A DNA stretch of 64,000 nt from Oscillospiraceae bacterium. Lineage in GTDB: Bacteria > Bacillota > Clostridia > Oscillospirales > Acutalibacteraceae. Shown piece after piece: positions 31,643 through 40,332 of the stretch. Each line of letters starts with the position of its first letter. Within the stretch, counting starts at the first letter, position 1. The stretch spans positions 118,693 to 182,692 of the forward strand of contig JAFLUM010000001.1 of assembly GCA_022508805.1 (NCBI GenBank), read 5' to 3'. The translations under genes and the position numbers were made by a program. The notes beneath the pieces were generated by a model. It was not told the origin of the DNA and searched no databases. It was given only the letters and a program-made list of their open reading frames with translations.

Positions 31643-34417
31643 CTAAATTTTTCTGATGATCGGCAAAAGCGACAGTATTACCGCCCACATTGCCTGATAT
31701 ATTATAATCTGCCAAAAGCCAACCTGTGAGAGTCCCGATAAAAATGCCAGCAGAGTTACAAGCACAACGCCCAAAGATGCTGAAATAAGCTGCACCACGC
31801 GTGAGACATTGATAAAGGAATTTATGCCGAGAGCGCTGTGAATAGCTTTGAGCATAGTTATTACGCTTCCGTTATGTATTATTTTTGCATCAGAGCGAGG
31901 GCGGGACTCGTTTTTGATTTTTGTGAACATATCACCCGCCACGGGATTTATTATTTTAATAACGTCCGACGGCAGACCGAATTCTTTTTCAAGAAATTCC
32001 TCTGTGATATTCGCATCAGAGGTTCTGAAAAATATGGTAATACCGTCCTTTTCCAAACGGCGCATATATTTTGCCGTTTCCTCGTCCGCCTTATAAACCA
32101 CCACGAACATAGCGGCAATTTTGCCCTCAAGTGCAAGATAAATTACGTTTCTGCCCTCGGATTTGTATTTTTCCTCCAGCTCTTTATCGGGAATCTCCAC
32201 ATTGTGATGCATAAGCAGCTCACGGTTGCCCACAAGAACTCTGTAATTATTTATCCAGCACGAGCAACCGAGCCTTTCCTCATAAGCCAATGTTTCAACG
32301 GGTAAAAGCAGCTCTTTTTTGCCGACGATCACGCCGTTGAATATGTCGGAGAGCACTCCGCCCGACGCGATTATTACGGACGCGGTATAAAGTATCGCCT
32401 CGTCTATGCGCATTTTATGATAGAGCTTTATGCCCTCGATGTTGCACGCACCGCTGACGAAAGCGTCGCACGCGTCGATAATTACGCCGTTGGAATTAAC
32501 TGCATCCTCCACGGCACTATAGCCGTTTATAACCGTACCTTCCGCACGCAGTTTTTTATTGGCGGCAGAAAGATTTACCGCAGACAGAATTCCTGCCGAC
32601 ACAGGGAGCCCCATAAGCACTGCCCCCGCGAATACGCTTACGGCGGCAAAAATGTTTTTGGACACGAAGCCGTATGCAAGTCCCATAACTATCGCTGCCG
32701 CAAGAACCAGAGGTACTGCTATTTTCAAAAGGGAACCGGTGACCTCCGCAGACCGTGAAATCTCGACAAATCTCGCGGGAAAATCTACTTTCGCCGAATA
32801 TTTTATATCGGGGTCGCCCAGCATAAGTCCGCGTGCGATCTCATTGGCTGTATCCTCGTCACCGATATTTTCCACACTGTAAAACTCTCTCTCTTCGTCA
32901 GAGATAACAGCGAAATTTCCTATGTCGTTTTTGCATCTTATCAGCTCGCCGACCGCATTCGCTATCATGGGAAGTACCGCCGCACCGGCGATTATGGACG
33001 CTGAGGACTCTATATCATCGGCAAAGCCGAATGCCACCAAGCATTGCACAAGTCCCGCCACAGCGGACACCGCAATGACCGTGTTCATATCCACGGTTTT
33101 GCTTTTAATGCCGCGCAGAGCCTTACCGAAGCTCGAAAAGCTTATTACCGATGCTGCCAGCAGCAGTAATATTTGAACTGATACGTAAACGTATTCGCTG
33201 CCTCCATACAGCTCAAAATTTCCGCTGCCTGTGCCCGCAATAGCCGACAGAATACCCATTACTGCACAAAGAACCGATAAGAATATGATTTTTACGGTAA
33301 GCGCTGCTTTTTCATTTGCGAAAACCTTTAGGACTGCGGTCTTATCTTTCGGGCCGAAAAATTCTCTCGCTACCGCCACAGTGCGGCGCTCATAATGTCT
33401 TTTAGGTGCAGGGTCATCTGTCTCTTTCTCCGCAAAGGTTCTGCGGCTTACAAATTCATCCACTATTTCCTTGCGGCTCTCGTAAAGCTCAGCCTCCGCC
33501 TGCTCCTCTGACTGCTGCATTACAGGCTCAATGTCGTCCGAGAAGCCTTCAAGCATAATTTGATTTTCGGCAACAATATCGTCCTTATTTATTTTTAACT
33601 GATCGGAGCGCTCTCTTTCAAGCTCACGCTGAGCCGAGACTATCGTGGGAATCGGTTGAATTCCGTCGGTATTCTCAGTCAGCACACCATTTTTCCTCAC
33701 GACTACGCCGGGGGTCTCGACAGTCTTGGGAAGAGCTATTTTAATATGCTCCTGCGTTTTTTCAATTCTTTGCACGGGGCGGTTCATAAAGTGCTTTCTG
33801 TACTTTTCTTCGCCCATAACAGGGGTGGACAAGGGTTCCGCCTCACCTGTTGTGGTCCTTGTGACCACGTTTCCCAAATTGTGCGAAATGTTGGGATTAT
33901 ATTCTCCGCGGATCTTTACCTCATTGAAAAGCCGTGTTTTTTCAATGGATATTTGTCCGCTTACGGATTTCAGTTCTTTCTTTTCTTCTTTTTTCTCTTT
34001 TTTCTCTTCGGCTTCGCCGCCTATATGAGCTCCGTCCGCTGCCAAACCTAATTGTCCGTCGTCATCAACCAACACACTGACATCACCGTTTGCTTTTTCG
34101 TCTTTTAACGGCTGCATTTCCGTTTGCGGATGTTTCACTTTACTGAAGCTTTGAACTTTTTTCCGAAGCTCCTCGGCATCACGCTGTTTTCCTGCCGCTT
34201 TTTCCGCTTTTTTTTCCTCTGACGGCTCATTTGCATTCTTTTTCACATCCGAATACGAAGTCCTTAAAACCTCAGGCTTGCTGTCACCGGAAATCTCCGC
34301 AATAAGCCTGTCAATATCGTCTGCGGAATACTCCGAGCCAGGTGTGCCGCTGTCAGAATACTCTTTAGTCGTTTCAAGTATCTCGTCAATAAGCAAATCA
34401 GGTATTTTTTCTGCCAT
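31643..34417 (-). CDS. Degenerate P-type ATPase-like membrane protein
   Basis: Protein of 924 residues. Residues 1-370 are charged and probably disordered (KKEKKEEKKE near 140). From 373 on, hydrophobic segments follow the plan of P1B-type ATPases: four helices to about 492, two at 563-615, and two C-terminal ones from about 877. The segment GLPVSAG (603-609) sits where these pumps have CPC/SPC, and GTVINGYSAVEDA plus VIIDACDA (645-652) where they have the DKTGT phosphorylation site; the aspartate remains but KTGT is gone. LVGNRELL (728-735) matches the nucleotide domain. TGD appears as TSDAN (799-803) and the GDGxND hinge is missing. It is thus unlikely to pump by the usual cycle. Co-transcribed with rlmB and an MgtC-family gene. 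Confidence 0.85.
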   Translation of the reverse strand: MAEKIPDLLIDEILETTKEYSDSGTPGSEYSADDIDRLIAEISGDSKPEVLRTSYSDVKKNANEPSEEKKAEKAAGKQRDAEELRKKVQSFSKVKHPQTEMQPLKDEKANGDVSVLVDDDGQLGLAADGAHIGGEAEEKKEKKEEKKELKSVSGQISIEKTRLFNEVKIRGEYNPNISHNLGNVVTRTTTGEAEPLSTPVMGEEKYRKHFMNRPVQRIEKTQEHIKIALPKTVETPGVVVRKNGVLTENTDGIQPIPTIVSAQRELERERSDQLKINKDDIVAENQIMLEGFSDDIEPVMQQSEEQAEAELYESRKEIVDEFVSRRTFAEKETDDPAPKRHYERRTVAVAREFFGPKDKTAVLKVFANEKAALTVKIIFLSVLCAVMGILSAIAGTGSGNFELYGGSEYVYVSVQILLLLAASVISFSSFGKALRGIKSKTVDMNTVIAVSAVAGLVQCLVAFGFADDIESSASIIAGAAVLPMIANAVGELIRCKNDIGNFAVISDEEREFYSVENIGDEDTANEIARGLMLGDPDIKYSAKVDFPARFVEISRSAEVTGSLLKIAVPLVLAAAIVMGLAYGFVSKNIFAAVSVFAGAVLMGLPVSAGILSAVNLSAANKKLRAEGTVINGYSAVEDAVNSNGVIIDACDAFVSGACNIEGIKLYHKMRIDEAILYTASVIIASGGVLSDIFNGVIVGKKELLLPVETLAYEERLGCSCWINNYRVLVGNRELLMHHNVEIPDKELEEKYKSEGRNVIYLALEGKIAAMFVVVYKADEETAKYMRRLEKDGITIFFRTSDANITEEFLEKEFGLPSDVIKIINPVAGDMFTKIKNESRPRSDAKIIHNGSVITMLKAIHSALGINSFINVSRVVQLISASLGVVLVTLLAFLSGLSQVGFWQIIIYQAMWAVILSLLPIIRKI

Positions 34418-34439
34418 AATAAAATTCCCCCGACTAAGT

Positions 34440-35189
34440 TTACCGTTTATACATAAATTCGTACATTAAAATTCCGCCTGCAACCGAGGCATTGAGCGAA
34501 TTTATTTGCCCTTTCATCTTTAAGGATATGATAAAATCGCATTTTTCACGGACGAGTCTGCTCATTCCGTCACCCTCCGAGCCGATAACCAGCGCCGCCG
34601 CGCCGTCAAGGTCCATACCTCTCACATCTTCGCCGTCCATATCCGCACCGTATATCCAAACGCCGCGCTTTTTCAAGTCGTCAAGCGTTGACGCAAGGTT
34701 TGAAACACGTGCCACCTTCATATACTCCAAAGCGCCTGCACTTGTCTTGCCCACGGTGTAATTAAGCGATGCACTGCGCCTTTTCGGAATGATTATTCCG
34801 TGCACGCCCGCGGCTTCGGCAGTACGGATTATCGCACCTAAATTGTGCGGATCCTCGATCCCGTCACAGATAACGATAAAAGGCGGTTCGCCGCGATCCT
34901 CCGCCACAGCGAAAATATCTTCAACGGTTGAGTAGGTATGTGCCGCGCATACGGCGGCAACGCCCTGATGATTTGAGTGTCCGCACATAAAATCCAGCTT
35001 TTTGCGGTCGACCTCTTTAATCACAGCGCCCTTTTCACGGCACTCGCCCAGGATCTTACCTACAGAGCCGCCCCGCTCGCCGCGCAGTACGAACAGCGTG
35101 TCGATTTCCCTGCCCGATTTAATAAGCTCGGTAACAGCATTTCGACCGATTATAAGGTCCTTTTGTTTTTCTTCATTGAATTTATCCAT
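34440..35189 (-). CDS. rlmB: 23S rRNA (guanosine(2251)-2'-O)-methyltransferase
   Basis: About 249 residues of the SpoU/TrmH family, a knotted methyltransferase acting on 23S rRNA G2251. An N-terminal substrate-binding domain (LIIGRNAVTELIKSG) precedes motif 1 DGIEDPHNLGAIIRTAEAAG, motif 2 VIGSEGDGMSRLV and motif 3 SLNASVAGGILMYE. The start at 35189 has GGAG 6 bases upstream; a longer reading from 35297 would begin before the predicted transcription start. Heads the operon rlmB, P-type-ATPase-like gene, mgtC family, trmN6, rsmI. Confidence 0.92.
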   Translation of the reverse strand: MDKFNEEKQKDLIIGRNAVTELIKSGREIDTLFVLRGERGGSVGKILGECREKGAVIKEVDRKKLDFMCGHSNHQGVAAVCAAHTYSTVEDIFAVAEDRGEPPFIVICDGIEDPHNLGAIIRTAEAAGVHGIIIPKRRSASLNYTVGKTSAGALEYMKVARVSNLASTLDDLKKRGVWIYGADMDGEDVRGMDLDGAAALVIGSEGDGMSRLVREKCDFIISLKMKGQINSLNASVAGGILMYEFMYKR

Positions 35190-35237
35190 ATACATCTCCG
35201 TCAGAGTATAATAGTAGATGATACATTTTAACATCTT

Positions 35238-35266
35238 ATTATAGCAAACGTGTAAATATTTTACAA
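35238..35266 (-). promoter_or_regulatory. Promoter of the rlmB operon
   Basis: On the minus strand, TTGTAA (35261-35266), 17 bases, TATAAT (35238-35243). Confidence 0.72.
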
Positions 35267-35334
35267 GTGTTTTATCAATACATTGTATCGCTACCATATC
35301 TTTTCGAGGCTATTTTATTATATTTGGTATTTCA

Positions 35335-35550
35335 CTGACCTTCGCTCCCTCTGACGAGAGAGTATTTCCGCTTCCTCTTTGAGGGAGCCTATTCTCTTGT
35401 AGGGACGGGTACCCACACCCGCCCGTGAGTTGCTGATAAAATTTAATCATATTGCGGGACGATGAGGGCATGGTCCCCTACGACTCTCCCTCCGTCAAAA
35501 CCTACGGTTTTGCCACCTTCCTCGGGGAGGGAGGGGATATTCGATATTTG
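35335..35550. repeat. Interspersed repeat, copy A (core 35395-35486)
   Basis: The 426 bases between rlmB and hppA hold no gene apart from the rlmB promoter and hppA terminator. The core from 35395 to 35486 matches 60236-60327 in 85 of 92 positions by direct comparison. It contains hairpin-forming parts around GGGTACCCACACCCGCCCG and GGGACGATGAGGGCATGGTC, flanked by GAGGGAG / CTCCCTC words resembling terminal inverted repeats. No open reading frame is present. Confidence 0.85.
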
Positions 35551-35558
35551 CACAAAAT

Positions 35559-35598
35559 ATTACGACGGAAAGAGTAAAACACTCTTTCCGCCGTAATA
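35559..35598 (-). terminator. Terminator after hppA
   Basis: TATTACGACGGAAAGAGT (35559-35576) pairs with ACTCTTTCCGCCGTAATA (35581-35598) apart from one base, with a 4-base loop; a moderately T-rich tract follows on the minus strand. Confidence 0.8.
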
Positions 35599-35615
35599 CG
35601 TTTGCTTATATTTTT

Positions 35616-37700
35616 TTAGAAAATGTGGAATTTTACAACAAGCGCCGCAAAGACTATTGAGACCATTGACAAAAGCTTGATAAGAATGTTTATGGCGGGA
35701 CCCGAGGTATCCTTGAACGGGTCGCCTACGGTGTCACCCACGACAGCAGCCTTGTGCTGCTCGCTGCCCTTTCCGCCGTGAGCGCCGCCCTCGATATACT
35801 TTTTCGCGTTATCCCACGCGCCGCCCGAGTTGGACATAAACACAGCTATCAAAAAGCCCGTTACCGTTGCGCCTGCAAGCAGTCCCACAACGCCCTGGTA
35901 TCCGAGTATCAATCCCGCCGCAATAGGAGTCACAACCGCAACGATAGTTGGAAGAACCATCTCGCGAAGGCTGGATTTTGTGCAAAGGTCAACGCAGGAG
36001 GCATAATCGGGGTCGGCTTTACCGTCCATAAGACCTGTTATCTCTTTAAACTGACGGCGAACCTCAATAACTATGCTCTGCGCCGCACGTCCGACAGACT
36101 CCATGGTAAGCGCCGCAAAGAGGAACGGCAGGCAGCCGCCTACGAACATACCGATGAGAACTACAGGATTCATAAGGCTGAAATCGTCAAAGGAAGCGTC
36201 AGGATTGACGGTTTTGACCTTTTCAATATATGATGCGATAAGCGCCAAAGCCGTAAGCGCGGCAGAGCCGATGGCAAAGCCCTTACCCGTTGCCGCAGTG
36301 GTGTTGCCCAGTGAGTCAAGAGCATCTGTACGCTCTCTGACCTCTGCGGGAAGTCCCGACATTTCAGCAATTCCGCCTGCGTTATCGGCAACAGGACCGT
36401 AAGCGTCGGTAGCAAGAGTGATTCCAAGTGTTGAGAGCATTCCCACAGCCGCAAGTGCTATGCCGTAAAGTCCCGACTCTGTGGCAGCCCCTCCGCCTGA
36501 AAGGAAGAATGCACAAAGTACGCTGATAGCGACAATTACTATCGGCACGGCTGTGGATTTCATACCCAGTCCGATACCGCCGATTATAATGGTAGCCGAA
36601 CCCGTCTCCGATGTAGCCGCAAGCTTTTTGGTGGGCTTATATGTGTCGGAAGTAAAGTATTCGGTCGAAAATCCGATAAGCACGCCTGCCAAAAGTCCCG
36701 CTATAATAGCTCCGTAAAGTCCCAAGCTCTCCTTACCGAGAACGAACCATACAACAGGCAAGGCAATTATTGCTATTACTACGGCGCTCAGATTAGTACC
36801 GCGGCGAAGAGCCTTCAAAAGAGCCTTTTGGTCGATGCTCTCACCCGTGCGGACAAAGAACGTGCCGATAATTGACATAATTATGCCGACAGCCGCCAAA
36901 AGCATAGGCACTGCCATAGCCTTTATGTCTCCGCCGAACGCCGAAACGCCGAGAGCTGATGCAGAAATGACAGAGCCAACATAGGACTCATAAAGATCTG
37001 CACCCATTCCTGCAACGTCGCCTACGTTATCGCCCACGTTATCGGCAATAACGGCAGGATTGCGCGGGTCGTCCTCGGGGATACCCGCTTCGACCTTACC
37101 AACAAGGTCGGCACCCACGTCTGCGGCCTTAGTGAATATACCGCCGCCCACGCGGGCAAACAACGCCATTGAGGATGCGCCCATACCGAAGGTGAGCATT
37201 GTTGTCGTGATAGTTGACGGATCAAGCTTAAATATAAATTTCAAAATAAAGAACCAAACCGAAATATCAAGAAGTCCCAAACCCACAACGGTAAAGCCCA
37301 TAACCGAACCTGCCGAGAACGCAACGCGAAGTCCGCGGTTAAGTCCCTCACGGCAGGCGTTTGCCGTTCTTGCATTGGAAAGCGTGGCTATTTTCATACC
37401 GATAAAGCCCGAAAGTCCCGAGAAAAATCCGCCCGTAACGAATGCAAAGGGCACGAACCAAGTAAGCAGATCAAAAGCAGCCATTACGCAAAGCACCACG
37501 AACATACCCGCAAAGAATATTGCTACCACTGAATACTGTCGTTTGAGATATGCGTTTGCTCCCTGACGGATAGATTTCGAAATTTTCTGCATTTTTTCTG
37601 TACCCTCAGAAAATTTAAGCACCCTTTTTGCGGTAAATCCGGCAAAAAGCAGTGCGATCACAGCTCCTAAGAAGGTAAAGAGAACCAGATAAGTCTCCAC
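35616..37700 (-). CDS. hppA: Membrane-bound ion-translocating pyrophosphatase
   Basis: Protein of 694 residues with about 16 membrane helices. It couples pyrophosphate hydrolysis to pumping of H+ or Na+. The catalytic loop DVGADLVGKVEAGIPEDDPR, the ADNVGDNVGDVAGMGADLYESY segment and the C-terminal AVVGDTVGDPFKDTSGPAIN bind Mg-pyrophosphate. GNTTAATGKGFAIGSAAL carries alanine where K+-independent pumps have lysine, which points to the K+-dependent class; Na+ versus H+ cannot be decided by eye. The start is GTG at 37700 with AAAGGA upstream. It stands alone with its own promoter and terminator. Confidence 0.95.
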   Translation of the reverse strand: METYLVLFTFLGAVIALLFAGFTAKRVLKFSEGTEKMQKISKSIRQGANAYLKRQYSVVAIFFAGMFVVLCVMAAFDLLTWFVPFAFVTGGFFSGLSGFIGMKIATLSNARTANACREGLNRGLRVAFSAGSVMGFTVVGLGLLDISVWFFILKFIFKLDPSTITTTMLTFGMGASSMALFARVGGGIFTKAADVGADLVGKVEAGIPEDDPRNPAVIADNVGDNVGDVAGMGADLYESYVGSVISASALGVSAFGGDIKAMAVPMLLAAVGIIMSIIGTFFVRTGESIDQKALLKALRRGTNLSAVVIAIIALPVVWFVLGKESLGLYGAIIAGLLAGVLIGFSTEYFTSDTYKPTKKLAATSETGSATIIIGGIGLGMKSTAVPIVIVAISVLCAFFLSGGGAATESGLYGIALAAVGMLSTLGITLATDAYGPVADNAGGIAEMSGLPAEVRERTDALDSLGNTTAATGKGFAIGSAALTALALIASYIEKVKTVNPDASFDDFSLMNPVVLIGMFVGGCLPFLFAALTMESVGRAAQSIVIEVRRQFKEITGLMDGKADPDYASCVDLCTKSSLREMVLPTIVAVVTPIAAGLILGYQGVVGLLAGATVTGFLIAVFMSNSGGAWDNAKKYIEGGAHGGKGSEQHKAAVVGDTVGDPFKDTSGPAINILIKLLSMVSIVFAALVVKFHIF

Positions 37701-37747
37701 AACATCATTCCTTTCAAAGCGTATAGATATATATTACTACTGTATTT

Positions 37748-37775
37748 ATTATATACCCGTTTTTTTAATTGTCAA
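37748..37775 (-). promoter_or_regulatory. Strong promoter of hppA
   Basis: On the minus strand, TTGACA (37770-37775), 16 bases, TATAAT (37748-37753): both elements are perfect consensus. Confidence 0.82.
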
Positions 37776-37894
37776 CAGTTTAACAATCTTTTTCTCGATT
37801 TTGTGAATTGTGCATAAAAGAAAATTGCAAAATTGAATATAATAATGTGATCAAGCCGTTCAATTTGAAAGAGTGAATTGAGCATCCTGCATTT

Positions 37895-38728
37895 TTACGG
37901 CAAAATGCGGTTTGTAGTTATCAGTTCAACGCCTGCAGCCGTTAAAATATCGGCTAATACGGTGTTATCTATCGTCCAGGCTGCGAGTTTAAGTCCTTTT
38001 TCCTTTGCATATTTCACGGCTTTCGCACCGGGAATTACATTTAATCCGTAGAAATCCAGTCCGTCTATCCCGTTCTCGATGCACATATCTACTGCTTCTT
38101 TCGTAGGCTTGCCGACTAAATACATCATCTCGATATCGGGTGAAAGTTCGCGAAGTTCTTTAAGATAATCAAGCTCAAAAGATATTATCACCGCTTTTTC
38201 AATAAGTCCGTGCTGCTCCAGCGATATCAAAAGTTCGGGAAAATACTTTGTATCGCAGGATTTTATCTCGATAATGGGAATTATATCACTGCCGTCGCAC
38301 ACGCTGAGTGCTTCCTCCAATGTGGGGATTTTCAGCTCGGAATAATCTTCTATGCCGTTGCCGTTGTCGATATTCAGCTGTTTTATCTCATCAAGAGTAA
38401 ACGATGACACATCACCTGTACCGTCAGTCATATCGTCCACGGTATCGTTATGTATTACCACCCATTTGCCGTCGGAGGTCGTATGAATATCGAATTCAAA
38501 AGCGTAAAAGCCCTCGTCCGCAGCCGATTGAAATGCGGGCACGGTGTTTTGAGGGCAGAGCGCCGAAAGTCCTCTGTGGGCGGCAAATTTAGGAGCTTTG
38601 CCCACCATCTTTGCCACCGACAAATTACTTGAGATGGTTTTTGAAGCAACCTGCGGTATGATTATAACGGCAAGCACAAGTACTATTGACAGCAACACTG
38701 CCAACAGTTTTTTCACTTTTTTTGACAT
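37895..38728 (-). CDS. Membrane-anchored glycerophosphodiester phosphodiesterase
   Basis: About 277 residues. An N-terminal membrane helix (KLLAVLLSIVLVLAVIIIP) anchors a canonical GDPD domain: FAAHRGLSALCPQNTVPAF, FEFDIHTTSDGKWVVIHNDTVD and later IIPIIEIKSC. All motifs that are altered in the GDPD at 840-1616 are normal here. ATG at 38728 is 9 bases after GGAG; the longer reading from 38815 lacks a ribosome binding site and is not favoured. Confidence 0.9.
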   Translation of the reverse strand: MSKKVKKLLAVLLSIVLVLAVIIIPQVASKTISSNLSVAKMVGKAPKFAAHRGLSALCPQNTVPAFQSAADEGFYAFEFDIHTTSDGKWVVIHNDTVDDMTDGTGDVSSFTLDEIKQLNIDNGNGIEDYSELKIPTLEEALSVCDGSDIIPIIEIKSCDTKYFPELLISLEQHGLIEKAVIISFELDYLKELRELSPDIEMMYLVGKPTKEAVDMCIENGIDGLDFYGLNVIPGAKAVKYAKEKGLKLAAWTIDNTVLADILTAAGVELITTNRILP

Positions 38729-38754
38729 AAAAACCATCTCCAAATCAATAATGC

Positions 38755-38815
38755 AAAATACCCCTCCCTCAAAGAGAGAGCGAAATAGACCTCCCTTATC
38801 AGAGTGAACCGGCAT
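38755..38815. repeat. Fragment of CTCCCTC-type interspersed repeat
   Basis: Contains CCCCTCCCTCAAAGAGAGAG, a word shared with the flanks of the repeats at 35335-35550 and 61665-61830. It is a short remnant without visible structure of its own. Confidence 0.35.
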
Positions 38816-38826
38816 CAGTACCTTTT

Positions 38827-40290
38827 TTACGATGTCATACCTTTAACATATCGCTTGAAGAATGTCAGTGCACCTTCGACACTTGAAAGCGGCAGTCTTT
38901 CGTTGGTACCGTGAGTGCAAAGCAACAGCCTTGTGTCCGCCACGAAGGGCGCAAAACGGTAGATGTTTTCGCATACGTTCTCATAATTATATGAGTCCGT
39001 AGCGCCCATTACGAGGAACGGCACAACAAGATTTTTTTCGTCCGCACTCTCGCTCAGCTCTTTTATGATTTTAAACGCTCTTGAGTCTGTAGACGAAACC
39101 TTTGAAGCCTCTTTACTGGTGAGCCCTTCAATATCGATTTTCTTGTTGCGGACAGATTTTCTGATATGCTCCTCAACGTCCTTTATGGTAACCCCCGGCA
39201 TTGTGCGGAAATTTACGGTTATGGATGCCTTTTGCGGCAAGACGTTAAACTGAGGACTGCCCGATGCCATAGTTACAGCCGTACAGGTGCGGATAAGCGA
39301 TGCGGCAGGCGGGATCTTTGTCATTATTTTAATGATTATCGGTTTTAAAAGCCACAGATTGCAGAAAAGCAGTCTCGCGGGATATGTGCAGCGCTTGCCG
39401 ACACCCTTAAATAAGTCACTTACAAAATCCGGCATTGTCGCCTTGAACTGGTGATTTTCAATGTCTCTTATAACGTTCGCGAGCTCGCCCAGCGCCGTGT
39501 GCTCAGGCGGCTGTGAGGAGTGTCCGCCCTTGGCGTTAACGCTGATTTTATAATTTACACTGCCCTTTTCGGCTATACCCACACCGACAAGGTTACAGTC
39601 AACTATCCCTTTGACATTTGCGGGCAGTATTGCTCCGCCCTCGTCAAGAACTGCTTCAAGATGAACACCATGCTCAGCAAGATAATCTGCCATAGCCTTG
39701 GCTCCGTTATCGGGAGCGGCGACGACCTCCTCGTTATGACCGAGGCAGACGTATACGGTGCGTTTGGGCTGATATCCTTCAGCGATAAGCGTTTCCATAC
39801 ATTCCATAACGGCTATGAGGTGGTTTTTCATATCCATAGCACCTCTGCCCCATATGAACTCACCGTCGTTTTCGCCACTGAACGGCTCGTGCTCCCAGTC
39901 GCCCTCAGTTCCATCAGCTATGGGCACAACGTCCTGGTGGGCAAGCAGGGCTATTCCGTCCAAAGACGGGTCAGTGCCCTCCCATTTATAAATAAGGCTT
40001 GCATCGCCGACCTTTGTTTTTGTCATAGCCTTATGGACAAGGGGATAACGCTCCTCCAAAAATGCGTGGAATTTATCAAATTCCGACCAATCCACCAGCT
40101 CATGGTCATAATTGGATATTGTCTTGATTTTGATAGCATCGCTCAAATTACGGCAATAGCGGTCAAAATCAATATTTTCGGGTTCAAGCTCCCTTTTTTC
40201 CGTCTTTTTTTCCGTGTAAAATGCCGCACGGATAAGCGTGATGACAATAAACACACATATAATGCCCAAGATTATCCAAAGGAACATCAT
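38827..40290 (-). CDS. Membrane-anchored M20 family metallopeptidase
   Basis: Protein of 487 residues of the M20 family, carboxypeptidase S / PM20D1-like. It has an N-terminal membrane helix (MFLWIILGIICVFIVITLI), then the metal ligands in LLAHQDVVPI, WGRGAMDMKNHL and CLGHNEEVVA, a dimerisation domain with AKGGHSSQPPEHTALG and a C-terminal histidine in CTHGTNERLP. It could cleave or form N-acyl amino acids or peptides; substrate unknown. It follows polC by 42 bases without an evident terminator. Confidence 0.88.
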   Translation of the reverse strand: MMFLWIILGIICVFIVITLIRAAFYTEKKTEKRELEPENIDFDRYCRNLSDAIKIKTISNYDHELVDWSEFDKFHAFLEERYPLVHKAMTKTKVGDASLIYKWEGTDPSLDGIALLAHQDVVPIADGTEGDWEHEPFSGENDGEFIWGRGAMDMKNHLIAVMECMETLIAEGYQPKRTVYVCLGHNEEVVAAPDNGAKAMADYLAEHGVHLEAVLDEGGAILPANVKGIVDCNLVGVGIAEKGSVNYKISVNAKGGHSSQPPEHTALGELANVIRDIENHQFKATMPDFVSDLFKGVGKRCTYPARLLFCNLWLLKPIIIKIMTKIPPAASLIRTCTAVTMASGSPQFNVLPQKASITVNFRTMPGVTIKDVEEHIRKSVRNKKIDIEGLTSKEASKVSSTDSRAFKIIKELSESADEKNLVVPFLVMGATDSYNYENVCENIYRFAPFVADTRLLLCTHGTNERLPLSSVEGALTFFKRYVKGMTS

Positions 40291-40332
40291 AGTTCAGCAC
40301 CTCATTTATATTTTTATCGGTAAAATCTTAAT

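Noticed and set aside
31643..34417. Pseudogene or frameshifted P-type ATPase
   Set aside because: The 924-codon frame is intact with a good ribosome binding site and conserved membrane layout; motif loss is by substitution, so it looks like a maintained pseudoenzyme.
35393..35490. Possible CRISPR or tRNA from the GC-rich repeats
   Set aside because: Only single, palindromic copies per locus, no regular spacing and no cloverleaf; an interspersed repeat explains them.
39520..40323. 267-codon plus-strand open frame
   Set aside because: Fully antisense to the M20 peptidase gene, whose metal ligands and membrane helix are intact.
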